Source: Shinella sp. UYSO24 (GTDB lineage Bacteria > Pseudomonadota > Alphaproteobacteria > Rhizobiales > Rhizobiaceae). From it: 64,000 nt of DNA. Of the stretch, positions 14,440-23,394 are shown in pieces. Below the pieces are notes generated by a model that saw nothing but the letters and a program-made list of their open reading frames with translations, ran no database searches and was not told the origin of the DNA. A program made the translations under genes and the position numbers. Numbering within the stretch: position 1 is the first letter of the stretch; each line of letters begins with the position of its first letter. The DNA lies in contig CABHNZ010000005.1 of the NCBI GenBank assembly GCA_902167985.1, positions 124,001-188,000 of the forward strand, in the 5' to 3' direction.

Positions 14440-14859
14440 TCAGACATAGGCTTCGCGTTCGCCAAAGGGCGTGTTCTCGTCGAAATTGGTCGTGCCGATG
14501 CGATCGCTTTCGCCGGAGAACTGGCTGTTACCCTGCGGCGGAGCACCCTGCGGGCCACCTGCCGGCGGCTTCTGGCCGGTGGCGGAGGCTCCCTGCGTCT
14601 GCTGCGACTGCTGGGCTTCCTGGGCCTTGGCGGTCTGCAGCTGTTTCTGCAGGGCGGTGATTTCCTTCTGCAGTTCGGTCTTCTTGTCGTCATCGGTCGC
14701 CTGTGCGAGTTCGGCCTGCTTGGCGCTGATCTCGGCCTGGATTGCCGCGCTGCTCTGCGAGGAGCTGCTGGACGAGGATGAGGAGGTGGACGAGGAACTG
14801 CTGCTCGACGAGGAGAGAAGCGAAACGGAAGAGGTTGCGGATGAAATGGCGCTGGTCAT
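14440..14859 (-). CDS. Poly-serine, coiled-coil small protein of unknown function
   Basis: 139 aa. The first 45 residues are almost entirely serine (runs of 9 and 9 broken by Thr), then comes a charged coiled coil (about residues 46-85, with AIQAEISAKQAELAQA and KKTELQKEITALQKQLQ). A Gln/Gly/Pro-rich disordered tail ends in NTPFGEREAYV. There is no signal peptide or membrane segment. The coiled coil is loosely like FlxA-type proteins, but I would not assign that. Third-position GC and a codon pattern like the neighbours support a real gene. It is transcribed alone and convergent with the AsmA-like gene. Confidence 0.7.
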   Translation of the reverse strand: MTSAISSATSSVSLLSSSSSSSSSTSSSSSSSSSQSSAAIQAEISAKQAELAQATDDDKKTELQKEITALQKQLQTAKAQEAQQSQQTQGASATGQKPPAGGPQGAPPQGNSQFSGESDRIGTTNFDENTPFGEREAYV

Positions 14860-14940
14860 GAAAAGCCCCCAAGCTGAGTGATGAACAGCATTGGTCTAGG
14901 CCCGGGATCTTTCCGCTAAATTAAGGTACTGCTGACGCGA

Positions 14941-15168
14941 CTAGGTATTTTTACCTTCAAGTCTCTGTCGGAGACAGGAAAGCACATGCAGGCGCAGCGC
15001 GGATGACAGATTGCTGTCGGGCGTGCGCAGATCATCCACCTCGGCAATCAGGGATGCAAGGCTGATGCCGCGATCCGCCGAGATCGTCTTCAGCTCCGAC
15101 CAGAACTCGTCCTCGAGGGAAAAGCTCGTACGATGCCCGTGAAGCGTGGCGGAATGTTTGCGGATCAA
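14941..15168 (-). CDS. Ribbon-helix-helix domain protein (RHH_4 type)
   Basis: 75 aa. It begins IRKHSATLHGHRTSFSLEDEFW and continues to SLASLIAEVD and LSSALRLHVL, the usual pattern of the small alphaproteobacterial RHH_4 family. It is probably a dimeric DNA-binding protein whose N-terminal beta strand (HRTSFSL) would enter the major groove. It follows the DUF4169 gene on the same strand, an order often kept in rhizobia downstream of sspB. The target is unknown. Confidence 0.85.
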   Translation of the reverse strand: MIRKHSATLHGHRTSFSLEDEFWSELKTISADRGISLASLIAEVDDLRTPDSNLSSALRLHVLSCLRQRLEGKNT

Positions 15169-15449
15169 GCTCTAGCCCCCCAAGTCGCATCGAACCGGAA
15201 CCCCGCGTTCCGGATCTCATGATGCGCCATTTCCAGATAGGGTTGGAGGTCGTGCAGCCCATCATGCGGCGCCTTGCTCCACCCGTGTCATCGACGATGA
15301 CGGCGCAATTCATGATGACGGCCTCTCGGGGTCAAGCGGCCAGGTTTTTCTGGTTTATGAAGGGTTAATCGTCAGTCCGGCAGCAGGGTTTCGGCCCTTT
15401 GCTGTGCGGGAACGGATCAGTCCCGAGCCCTTGGCCTGTCTCGTCAGGT

Positions 15450-15671
15450 CTATTTGCCGGCTTCATCTGTGCCGTGGCCGGCGTCAGATGCGGGTGATTC
15501 GAGACGACCCTGATCGAGCGTCTTTTCGGCTTTTTCGTTCAATGCTCTGGTCAGGTTCTTCTCGGCCTTGGTGCGGCCGTGCTGAAGACGGTTCGCCTCC
15601 GCCTGCCGCTCCTTGTCGGAGCGGGCCTTGTCCTTGCGGAACTGGCGGAGGTTGACGATCTCGGCGCACAT
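15450..15671 (-). CDS. DUF4169 family small basic protein
   Basis: 73 aa. It starts MCAEIVNLRQFRKDKARSDK and continues with HGRTKAEKN and LNEKAEKTLDQGRLE, which match the DUF4169 pattern of short, highly charged, helical proteins found next to sspB in Rhizobiales. Its function is unknown. It lies 66 bp downstream of sspB on the same strand and likely shares its transcript. Confidence 0.85.
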   Translation of the reverse strand: MCAEIVNLRQFRKDKARSDKERQAEANRLQHGRTKAEKNLTRALNEKAEKTLDQGRLESPASDAGHGTDEAGK

Positions 15672-15736
15672 TCGGGGAAGCCCCTGATGAAGTTTGCGGA
15701 AGATTGCAGCCGGCTTGGTGCGCCGGCTGAGGCAGA

Positions 15737-16249
15737 TTACTGCTTCTTGCGGAAGCTATCGAGCGAGACGACGGAGCCCGCCTTCTTCTCTTCGCCTTCG
15801 ACAGCCGGCTTTTCGGCCTCGTCGGGCTTTGCGGCAACGGCCTCGACCGGGATCGCGGTGATCTCGGCGCCGCCTTCTTCCTCATCGGCCAGCGGCACTT
15901 CGAATTCGAGTTCGAAATTCACCGACGGATCATAGAAGCCGCGAATGGTGTTGAAGGGGATGACGAGCCGTTCCGGCGTATCGGAGAAGGAAAGACCGAT
16001 CTCGAACTGGGTGTCCGTGACCTTGAGATCCCAGAACTGGTGCTGGACGACGATGGTCATCTGTTCCGGATATTTCGCCTTGAGGTGCTGCGAAATGCGC
16101 ACGCCGGGGGCGCCGGTCAGGAAGGTGATGAAGAAATGATGATCACCGGGCAGGCGGCCGGTGGCCGCAACTTCCGTCAGAACCTTGCGGATGACGCCTC
16201 GCAGTGCATCCTGCGCCAGAATATCGTAACGGATGTGATCCTGCCCCAT
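15737..16249 (-). CDS. sspB: ClpXP adaptor protein SspB (alpha type)
   Basis: Delivers ssrA-tagged proteins to the ClpXP protease. About 170 aa from the chosen start. The body shows MGQDHIRYDILAQDALRGV, LPGDHHFFITFLT and PGVRISQHLKAKYPEQMTIV, with the tag-binding strand region VTDTQFEIGLSFSDTPERLVIPF. An acidic linker leads to a C-terminal ClpX-docking tail (VVSLDSFRKK). The ATG at 16249 is preferred because AGGA lies 5 bases upstream and family members begin MGQD; an upstream extension to 16303 is unlikely. The ssrA gene lies about 135 bp upstream on the same strand, so tag and adaptor are neighbours. Confidence 0.93.
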   Translation of the reverse strand: MGQDHIRYDILAQDALRGVIRKVLTEVAATGRLPGDHHFFITFLTGAPGVRISQHLKAKYPEQMTIVVQHQFWDLKVTDTQFEIGLSFSDTPERLVIPFNTIRGFYDPSVNFELEFEVPLADEEEGGAEITAIPVEAVAAKPDEAEKPAVEGEEKKAGSVVSLDSFRKKQ

Positions 16250-16384
16250 TCGGTCCTGTCTTTCCATCGTTCGTCTTTTAAGGGTCCGCCCGGTCTCGCT
16301 CATCAGGGATGAAACAAACCTTACGGGTATCGATTCGAACCCACAATGTTCGGGCCCATAATATTCGAGGCAAGGGCGAAGGTG

Positions 16385-16720
16385 AAGGCTTCTGTTGCCA
16401 GGTGCCTTCGGACCCCGCCTTACGGGGCTAACCGTAAGGACTTAGAGCGGAATTCCCGCACCGCCATTAGGCAGCGAGAGCGTATTCCTTAGCGTTGTTG
16501 TCGTTTGCAACTACACTTGTGACCCGATAACGGCGGTATCATGCCGAGCAAAAGTTCGATCTTTACACCCTTGTCGATCCTATTTCGCCCCCATCAGAAG
16601 CCGGTCTTCCCTCAATCGAGAAGACGACCGGTTTCTGGTGGAGCGCCGGGTACCGCCCCCGGGTCCAATAGGTTTATTACACCGACCGTTTATCGCCATA
16701 TCCGGATCAAGTCCGGCAGG
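16385..16720 (-). ncRNA. ssrA: tmRNA, circularly permuted two-piece form
   Basis: Read on the minus strand. The acceptor piece comes first and ends in CGCTCCACCA (3' end at 16636), after a T-arm-like hairpin with CCGGG/CCCGG arms and a 7-nt loop. A short intervening segment follows. The coding piece starts GGGGCGAAATAGGATCGAC at about 16591; its GGGGCG pairs with CGCTCC of the acceptor. The tag frame (16508 to 16470) reads ANDNNAKEYALAA and ends in TAA. A GC-rich pseudoknot region follows. This is the permuted layout known from alphaproteobacteria. The outer ends are estimates. Confidence 0.92.
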
Positions 16721-16987
16721 GGTGATATAGGTGTTTCTTGTCATTGTGAAAAGAGGGTGACAGGCCGGATGGATGAGAAATACCGCTGAAATTTGCAGGC
16801 TTTGCCGCAAGAATGAGGCGCTGATCTTCCGTCAGGCCGGTGGAGGGGCGAGGATTGGGGATAACCGGCGGGCAAAACGCCATCAATGGTTGGTCGGCGG
16901 GCAAGGAGATACTAAATAGGCTGATCTGATGTAGACTGGCGGCAAGCCAGACAGATTCGCGCAATTGACAGTTCGGACCGGTGCCCC

Positions 16988-17782
16988 ATGCAGCAATATC
17001 TCGATCTCCTGAGCCATGTGATGGAACACGGCACAGACCGCGGCGACCGCACCGGCAAGGGCACGCGCTCGGTCTTCGGCTATCAGATGCGGTTCGATCT
17101 CTCCAAGGGCTTTCCGGTTCTGACGACCAAGAAGCTGCATCTGAAATCGATCATCCACGAGCTTCTCTGGTTCCTGAAGGGCGATACGAATATCGCCTAT
17201 CTGAAGGAAAACGGCGTTTCGATCTGGGATGAATGGGCCGATGAGAACGGCGATCTCGGCCCGGTCTACGGCTATCAGTGGCGCTCCTGGCCGGCGCCGG
17301 ACGGCCGCCATATCGACCAGATCGCGCAGCTGATCGAGAGCCTCAAGGTCAACCCGAATTCGCGCCGGCATATCGTCTCGGCCTGGAACCCGGCACTCGT
17401 CGACGAGATGGCGCTGCCGCCCTGCCACTGCCTGTTCCAGTTCTACGTGGCGGATGGCAAGCTCTCCTGCCAGCTCTACCAGCGCTCCGCAGATGTGTTT
17501 CTCGGGGTGCCGTTCAATATTGCCTCCTATGCGCTGCTGACGATGATGCTGGCGCAGGTGACAGGGCTTAAGCCCGGCGATTTCGTTCATACGCTCGGCG
17601 ATACGCATATCTATTCGGATCATTTCGAGCAGGCGAAGCTGCAGCTCAGCCGCACGCCGAAGGAATTGCCGACACTGAAGATCAATCCTGAGGTTCGGGA
17701 TCTCTTCGCCTTCACGTTCGATGATTTTTCGCTCGAGAACTATGTCGCCGATCCGCATATCAAGGCGGCGGTTGCGGTTTGA
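16988..17782 (+). CDS. thyA: Thymidylate synthase ThyA
   Basis: Cytoplasmic enzyme converting dUMP and methylene-tetrahydrofolate to dTMP and dihydrofolate. At 264 aa it matches the E. coli enzyme. The nucleophile is Cys146 in [10 protein letters not shown]. Other conserved blocks are [58 protein letters not shown] and [10 protein letters not shown]. Dihydrofolate reductase follows after 14 bp, so product recycling is encoded in the same operon. Confidence 0.98.
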   Translation: MQQYLDLLSHVMEHGTDRGDRTGKGTRSVFGYQMRFDLSKGFPVLTTKKLHLKSIIHELLWFLKGDTNIAYLKENGVSIWDEWADENGDLGPVYGYQWRSWPAPDGRHIDQIAQLIESLKVNPNSRRHIVSAWNPALVDEMALPPCHCLFQFYVADGKLSCQLYQRSADVFLGVPFNIASYALLTMMLAQVTGLKPGDFVHTLGDTHIYSDHFEQAKLQLSRTPKELPTLKINPEVRDLFAFTFDDFSLENYVADPHIKAAVAV

Positions 17783-17796
17783 CGGACGATATCACG

Positions 17797-18324
17797 ATGA
17801 AGACGGTTCCGGTCTCGATCTTCGTTGCCGTATCGCGAAACGGCGTGATCGGCCGCGACGGCCACATGCCGTGGCGGCTTTCGACGGATCTCAGGCGCTT
17901 CAAGGCGATGACGCTCGGCAAGCCGATGGTCGTCGGGCGCAAGACGCTGGACAGCTTTGGTGGCAAGCCCTTGCCGGGACGCCCGCATGTGGTCGTGACG
18001 CGGCAGGCGGATCTTGCCGTCGAAGGCGTCGAGGTGGCTGGTTCGCTGGATGAAGCGATTGCGCGGGCGAAGGAGATCGCGGCCGAGACAGGTGCTGACG
18101 AAATCGGCATTCTCGGCGGCGGGCAGATCTATGCCCAGGCGATGGCGCTTGTCGACCGGCTCTATGTGACGCATGTCGAGGCGGATATCGAAGACGGCGA
18201 TACGGTGTTTCCGGCGATCGATCCGGCCGTGTTCGAGCGGGTGGACGAGATCCTCGTGCCTGCCGGCGAGAAGGACAGCTATCCCACCCGTTTCGCCACT
18301 TACCATCGCCGGCACACTGGCTGA
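17797..18324 (+). CDS. folA: Dihydrofolate reductase
   Basis: Reduces dihydrofolate to tetrahydrofolate with NADPH, recycling the ThyA product. 175 aa. Family blocks: IFVAVSRNGVIGRDGHMPWRL (substrate pocket and Met20-type loop), LSTDLRRFKAMTLGKPMVVGRKT, LPGRPHVVVTR, and IGILGGGQIYAQAM (cofactor site). The ATG at 17797 is used; a TTG at 17779 overlapping the thyA stop would add six residues. It is immediately downstream of thyA. Confidence 0.96.
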   Translation: MKTVPVSIFVAVSRNGVIGRDGHMPWRLSTDLRRFKAMTLGKPMVVGRKTLDSFGGKPLPGRPHVVVTRQADLAVEGVEVAGSLDEAIARAKEIAAETGADEIGILGGGQIYAQAMALVDRLYVTHVEADIEDGDTVFPAIDPAVFERVDEILVPAGEKDSYPTRFATYHRRHTG

Positions 18325-18519
18325 CACTGGCTGACACTGGCGCCAACACACGGCAAACTGAAACATTTCGTTACCAAACAACGGGAAGTTATTGAGACCG
18401 CGTTGAAAGCGTGCCTTCCGATACCTATAACGGCATAGCCAGACTTGTGAGTGACGATCCGGTGACGGGGGCGTGACGGGGCGGGCTGGATTGGGAGAGA
18501 TGCTAACAAAGAGGTTTTG

Positions 18520-19671
18520 ATGCCCTGGAGCAATCAGAATGGCGGCGGCGGCCCTTGGGGCGGCGGCGGCGGTGGCGGTAATAATCAAGGTCCCTGGGGG
18601 CAGGGTCCGAACCGCCCACGAGGCGGCGGAGGCGGCGGCAATGGTGGGCCACCCGATCTCGAAGACATTATCCGCCGCAGCCAAGACCGCCTGAAGGGTT
18701 TCATGCCCGGCGGCTTTAACGGTGGCGCGGTCGCGATCGTCGTTCTCGTCGTGCTTGCCTTCGTTGCGTTCCAGTCGGTCTATACCGTCCAGCCGGATGA
18801 GCGCGGCGTTGAACTGCGCTTCGGCAAGCCGAAGGACGAGATTTCGATGCCCGGCCTGCATTACCATTTCTGGCCGTTCGAGAGCGTCGAGATCGTCAAG
18901 GTGACGGAACAGCAGCAGAATATCGGCGCATCGCGCGGATCGAGCTCGAATGCCGGCTGGATGCTGACCGGCGACCAGAACATCGTCAATGTCGAGTTCT
19001 CGGTCCTCTATACCGTGACGGACCCGAAGTCCTATCTGTTCAATCTGGAAACGCCGGCAGCGACGTTGCAGCAGGTCGCCGAAAGCGCCATGCGCGAAGT
19101 CGTCGGCCGCCGTCCGGCACAGGACATTTTCCGCGACAACCGCGAGGACATGTCGACGGAAGTGCGTAATATCATTCAGGGCACGATGGATACCTACGGT
19201 TCCGGCATCACCATCAATGCGGTGCCGATCGAGGATGCAGCGCCGCCGCGCGAAGTGGCAGACGCGTTCGAAGAAGTGCAGCGCGCCGAGCAGGACGAAG
19301 ACCGTTTCGTCGAGGAAGCCAACCAGTATTCCAACCAGAAGCTCGGTCAGGCCCGCGGTCAGGCCGCACAGGTTCGCGAAGAGGCATCGGCCTACAAGGA
19401 CAAGGTCGTCAACGAGGCACAGGGTGAGGCGCAGCGTTTCGTTTCGATCTACGATTCCTATCGCACTGCACCGGAAGTGACGCGTGACCGTATCTTCCTC
19501 GAAACCATGGAAGCGGTTCTGAAGAACTCCAACAAGATCATCCTCGACGACAAGCAGGGCGTTGTTCCCTACCTGCCGCTCAACGAGATCAACAAGATGC
19601 AGTCTGGTCAGACGGGTGCCGCCAATGCCGGTGCCTCGACGGGCTCGTCGCTCAGCCAGGGAGGCAAGTGA
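18520..19671 (+). CDS. hflK: FtsH protease activity modulator HflK
   Basis: Inner-membrane SPFH/band-7 protein that forms large cages with HflC around FtsH. 383 aa. The Gly/Asn/Trp-rich N-terminus (MPWSNQNGGGGPWGGG) is typical of HflK. A transmembrane segment lies at about residues 67-88, followed by the band-7 domain (YTVQPDERGVELRFGKPKDE) and a long coiled coil. The ATG at 18520 follows GAGG. The stop overlaps the hflC start by one base (TGATG), so the two are coupled. Confidence 0.96.
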   Translation: MPWSNQNGGGGPWGGGGGGGNNQGPWGQGPNRPRGGGGGGNGGPPDLEDIIRRSQDRLKGFMPGGFNGGAVAIVVLVVLAFVAFQSVYTVQPDERGVELRFGKPKDEISMPGLHYHFWPFESVEIVKVTEQQQNIGASRGSSSNAGWMLTGDQNIVNVEFSVLYTVTDPKSYLFNLETPAATLQQVAESAMREVVGRRPAQDIFRDNREDMSTEVRNIIQGTMDTYGSGITINAVPIEDAAPPREVADAFEEVQRAEQDEDRFVEEANQYSNQKLGQARGQAAQVREEASAYKDKVVNEAQGEAQRFVSIYDSYRTAPEVTRDRIFLETMEAVLKNSNKIILDDKQGVVPYLPLNEINKMQSGQTGAANAGASTGSSLSQGGK

Positions 19672-20609
19672 TGAACTCCAACAAGCTTCCCGCAGCAATC
19701 ATCGGCATCGCCATCCTGCTGTTCCTTGCCTATTCGTCGGTGTTCATCGTGAATGCCCGCGAGCAGGCGATCGTGCTGCGCTTCGGTCATATCCAGGACG
19801 TCAAGCGCGAGCCGGGCATCTATTTCAAGCTGCCCTTCGCCTTCCTCGATGCCGACCGGGTGCAATATGTCGAAGACCGGGCGCTCCGGTTTGATCTCGA
19901 CAATATCCGCGTTCAGGTTCGTGGCGGCGCCTTCTATGAAGTCGATGCCTTCGTCGTCTATGCGATCACCGATCCGCGGCGTTTCCGCGAGACGGTTTCG
20001 GCCGACCGGGATTCGGCGGAAGCCCGCCTGCGCACCCGCCTCGATGCCGCTCTTCGCCGGGTCTATGGTCTGCGCAATTTCAGCGCCGCCCTTTCCGACG
20101 AACGCGCCTCGATGATGCAGGAGGTCCATACCGACCTCAACAACGCGGCTGAAAGCCTCGGCATCACCATTCGCGACGTGCGTATCCGCCGGACTGACCT
20201 GACGCAGGAAGTCTCGCAGCAGACCTTCCAGCGCATGCGCGCCGAGCGTCTGGCCGAGGCCGAACTGATCCGCGCCCGCGGTAACGAAGAGGGCCAGCGC
20301 CGCCGCGCCGTCGCCGATCGCCAGGTCGTCGAAATCGTCTCGGAAGCGCAGAAGGATTCGGAAATCATGCGCGGTGAAGGCGATGCGGAACGCAACCGCA
20401 TCTTCGCCGATGCCTTCCAGCGCGATCCGGCCTTCTTCGAGTTCTATCGTTCGATGCGCGCCTATGTGTCCGCACTCGGCGATCGCTCGACGACGATGGT
20501 GCTTTCGCCCGACTCGCAGTTCTTCAAGTTCTTCAATACGGCCAGCGGCGCGCCGGCTGCGCCTGCCGTCGGGCAGGGCTCACAGCCCGCAGCACCGGCA
20601 CGGAACTGA
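19671..20609 (+). CDS. hflC: FtsH protease activity modulator HflC
   Basis: Partner of HflK in the periplasm-facing complex that controls FtsH access to membrane proteins. 312 aa. An N-terminal transmembrane helix (about residues 7-27) is followed by the SPFH domain (NAREQAIVLRFGHIQDVKRE, PGIYFKLPF) and a coiled coil with the HflC-type region DVRIRRTDLTQEVSQQTFQR. A strong rho-independent terminator lies 21 bp after the stop, ending the hflKC transcript. Confidence 0.96.
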   Translation: MNSNKLPAAIIGIAILLFLAYSSVFIVNAREQAIVLRFGHIQDVKREPGIYFKLPFAFLDADRVQYVEDRALRFDLDNIRVQVRGGAFYEVDAFVVYAITDPRRFRETVSADRDSAEARLRTRLDAALRRVYGLRNFSAALSDERASMMQEVHTDLNNAAESLGITIRDVRIRRTDLTQEVSQQTFQRMRAERLAEAELIRARGNEEGQRRRAVADRQVVEIVSEAQKDSEIMRGEGDAERNRIFADAFQRDPAFFEFYRSMRAYVSALGDRSTTMVLSPDSQFFKFFNTASGAPAAPAVGQGSQPAAPARN

Positions 20610-20630
20610 TGCGATCATGATTATGAAAAA

Positions 20631-20655
20631 GGGCAGCCACGAGCTGCCCTTTTTT
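20631..20655 (+). terminator. Rho-independent terminator after hflC
   Basis: Perfect 7-bp stem GGGCAGC/GCTGCCC with a 5-nt loop, followed by six T and preceded by an A-run. It ends the hflKC operon and separates it from degP. Confidence 0.93.
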
Positions 20656-20936
20656 GTCTGACGGGAGGTGGCTATCTCGACGTTCCATCTCGCCGCCATC
20701 TCGAACGCCGCTTCTCTCCCTTCCAAGCGACCTTCCAATCCTGCCTTCAATCCACAGGTGAAGCGGCCGAGACCAAGCGCTTTCACGAAAAGATAATTTC
20801 CCCCCGCTTTAAACGGCCCTATGCTTATGGTTGCCGAAACTTAGCCGGATTTGCCGGCTCTCATTGTCAATGACCGGCATATCCTGCCGCGGGTGCCGCC
20901 AGGGGGCGCGCCGGAACACCAATAACGAGGATCCAC

Positions 20937-22709
20937 ATGGCCCACCACACGGCTCAATCGAGACGATCGTCCTGGAAGCATTCCATCATGGTCGGTGCGA
21001 GCCTTGCGGTCCTTGCCGCGCCTTTCCATGCGCTGGCGCAGCAGCCTGTCGCGCCGACGGCTCCGCAGGGCCAAGGTCAACCTCAGGGCCAGGCTCAACC
21101 ACCGGCGCCGGGACAGGGTGGCGCAACGCAGGGCGGTCAGGGCAATACCGCGCAATCGACCACGCCGCCGCCGGCCGGCAATGGCGCGATGCTGCCGGCG
21201 CCGCCGCCGGCAAAGCCGGTGATCCATTCGTCGGCGCCGCTTCTGGCAACACCTGCCGGCCCGGCGTCGATCGCCGATCTCGCCGAGGGCCTGCTCGATG
21301 CGGTCGTCAATATCTCCACCTCGCAGGCGGTGAAGGGTGACGAGGGCAATGGCCCGCAGCCGCAGATCCAGCAGGGCTCGCCCTTCCAGGAATTCTTCGA
21401 CGACTTCTTCAACGACAAGAAGAACCAGCAGAGCAACCAGAAGGTCTCGTCGCTCGGCTCCGGCTTCGTCATAGACCCGTCCGGCTATGTGGTGACGAAC
21501 AATCACGTCATCGAAGGCGCCGACGATATCGAGGTGATTTTTCCGAGCGGCCGCAAGCTGAAGGCCAAGCTCGTCGGCACCGATACCAAGACCGACCTTT
21601 CGGTGCTGAAGGTGGAATCGAAGACGCCGCTCAAGGCGGTGCCCTTCGGCGATTCCAGAAAGATGCGGATCGGCGACTGGGTGATGGCGATCGGCAATCC
21701 CTTCGGTCTCGGCGGCTCGGTGACGCTCGGCATCATCTCGGCGCGCGGGCGCAATATCAATGCCGGTCCCTATGACAATTTCATCCAGACCGATGCGGCG
21801 ATCAACAAGGGCAATTCCGGCGGCCCGCTGTTCAACATGCGCGGCGAAGTGATCGGCATCAATACGGCGATCATCTCGCCGTCGGGCGGCTCGATCGGTA
21901 TCGGCTTTGCGGTGCCGACGGAGCTTGCCGAAAATGTCGTGCATCAGCTGATCGAATATGGCGAGACGCGCCGCGGCTGGCTCGGTGTCCGCATCCAGCC
22001 CGTCACCGACGATATCGCCGCAAGCCTCGGTCTCGACAAGGCGCGCGGCGCTCTGGTCTCCGGCGTCGTCGCCGATGGTCCGATCAAGAACGGCGAGATC
22101 AAGGCGGGCGACGTGGTGCTCTCCTTCGACGGCCAGCCGATCAACGAGATGCGCGACCTGCCGCGGATCGTGGCGGAAAGCCCGGTCGGCAAGGAGGTGA
22201 ATGTCGAGGTGCTGCGCGATGGCAAGCAGCAGACCGTCAAGGTGACGCTCGGCCGCCTGGAAGACAGCGCCGATACGGAAGACGACGGCGACGACAATGA
22301 CGACGGCCAGCAGACGCCGGACACGAACGGACAGGGCAATTCGGCGCCCGGCAAGCAGGGTCAGAACGACCAGCAGCAGCAGGATGACGACCAGAAGGCG
22401 GCGCGTCAGCCCGTCACCCTGTTCGGCATGACGGTTGCGCCGCTCGACGACGACCAGCGCAAGACATTCTCGATTGCCGACAGCGTCGATGGCGTGATCA
22501 TCACGGCGGTGGCGCAGGGTTCGGCTGCGGCCGACAAGGGGCTGAAGCCCGGCGATGTCGTCGTCGAGGTGGCGCAGGATTTCGTCGAGACGCCGGGCGA
22601 CGTGACCGAGCGGTTCGACGCGCTGAAGGCCGATGGCCGGCGCAATGCGCAGCTGATGATCGCCGACAAGGTGGGCAATCTGCGCTTCGTGGCGATTTCG
22701 CTGGAATAG
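20937..22709 (+). CDS. degP: DegP/HtrA-family periplasmic serine endoprotease (Do)
   Basis: Periplasmic protease/chaperone for misfolded envelope proteins. 590 aa. The signal peptide (about residues 1-35, cleavage near HALAQQ) precedes a Pro/Gln/Gly-rich linker. The trypsin-like domain carries the full triad: His190 in VTNNHVIEG, Asp220 in TKTDLSVLKV and Ser294 in NKGNSGGPLF. Two PDZ domains follow (RRGWLGVRIQPVT and VDGVIITAVAQGSAAADKGL). They are separated by an acidic Asp/Gln-rich spacer of about 60 residues, longer than in E. coli. It sits after hflKC, as commonly seen in alphaproteobacteria, but behind a terminator, so it has its own promoter. Confidence 0.96.
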   Translation: MAHHTAQSRRSSWKHSIMVGASLAVLAAPFHALAQQPVAPTAPQGQGQPQGQAQPPAPGQGGATQGGQGNTAQSTTPPPAGNGAMLPAPPPAKPVIHSSAPLLATPAGPASIADLAEGLLDAVVNISTSQAVKGDEGNGPQPQIQQGSPFQEFFDDFFNDKKNQQSNQKVSSLGSGFVIDPSGYVVTNNHVIEGADDIEVIFPSGRKLKAKLVGTDTKTDLSVLKVESKTPLKAVPFGDSRKMRIGDWVMAIGNPFGLGGSVTLGIISARGRNINAGPYDNFIQTDAAINKGNSGGPLFNMRGEVIGINTAIISPSGGSIGIGFAVPTELAENVVHQLIEYGETRRGWLGVRIQPVTDDIAASLGLDKARGALVSGVVADGPIKNGEIKAGDVVLSFDGQPINEMRDLPRIVAESPVGKEVNVEVLRDGKQQTVKVTLGRLEDSADTEDDGDDNDDGQQTPDTNGQGNSAPGKQGQNDQQQQDDDQKAARQPVTLFGMTVAPLDDDQRKTFSIADSVDGVIITAVAQGSAAADKGLKPGDVVVEVAQDFVETPGDVTERFDALKADGRRNAQLMIADKVGNLRFVAISLE

Positions 22710-22791
22710 TTCGCCGAGCGAGGTGGCGGGTTTTCAGCCTGCCTGAACAAGATGACAGCGGGTGGCCGAAAGGTCATCCGCTGTTTATCGT

Positions 22792-23382
22792 TCAGGGGCG
22801 TGCGCGCCTTGCCTTCCATTCATCGCTGGTAATGGCATAGACGACATGGCGCTGCAGGTGGGGATGGGTATCGGGCACGCGCGGGTGGCTGAAATCGAGA
22901 TGCGGCAGGCGGTGCATGCCAAGCCGTTCCATGACCGAGGTTGAGCGGGTGTTTTTCTCAACGGCGAAGGAGACGACGGCCTCCATGCCCTTTGCCGTGA
23001 AGGCGAAATCGAGAAGGGCGCGGGAGGCTTCCGTTACGTAACCCTTGCCCCAGAAGCGGGTTGCGAGCCGCCAGCCGATCTCCACCGTGCCATCGGGAAA
23101 AATGCCCGGCAGATTGGTGCGGGAGAGGCCGCAGAAGCCGAGGGGTTCGCCCGATGCCTTCAGTTCGAGGCAATAGAAGCCGATGCCGCTTTCGAGAATG
23201 CTTTCGTTGAGCCGCAGCAGAAAGGCATCCGCTTCCGCGTGGCTGCGCCTGACGGCAAAGAATTCCATCACCTTCGGATCGCAGTTGATCTCGCGAAACA
23301 GATCGCGGTCCGTTTCGAGCCAGTTGCGAATGACGAGGCGCGGGGTTTCGAGAATGACGAGGCGGGTGCTGGGGGCAGGCAT
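22792..23382 (-). CDS. GNAT family N-acetyltransferase (RimJ/RimL-like)
   Basis: 196 aa, single acetyltransferase domain. It opens LETPRLVIRNWLETDRDLF. The acetyl-CoA site reads EIGWRLATRFWGKGYVTEASRALLDFAF, and the C-terminal NTRSTSVMERLGMHRL is typical of the RimJ/RimL group (Acetyltransf_3). It could acetylate a ribosomal protein N-terminus or a small molecule. It lies 12 bp downstream of the antitoxin-like gene on the same strand and may be co-transcribed with that module. Confidence 0.9.
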   Translation of the reverse strand: MPAPSTRLVILETPRLVIRNWLETDRDLFREINCDPKVMEFFAVRRSHAEADAFLLRLNESILESGIGFYCLELKASGEPLGFCGLSRTNLPGIFPDGTVEIGWRLATRFWGKGYVTEASRALLDFAFTAKGMEAVVSFAVEKNTRSTSVMERLGMHRLPHLDFSHPRVPDTHPHLQRHVVYAITSDEWKARRARP

Positions 23383-23394
23383 CAGTGCGTCTCA

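Noticed and set aside
15169..15449. Possible small gene between the RHH and DUF4169 genes
   Set aside because: The only open frame (minus strand) lacks a ribosome site and protein-like composition.
16330..16375. T-arm-like GGTTCGAATC on the minus strand after ssrA, suggesting another tRNA
   Set aside because: No acceptor, D or anticodon arms can be built around it; it belongs to or follows the tmRNA precursor.
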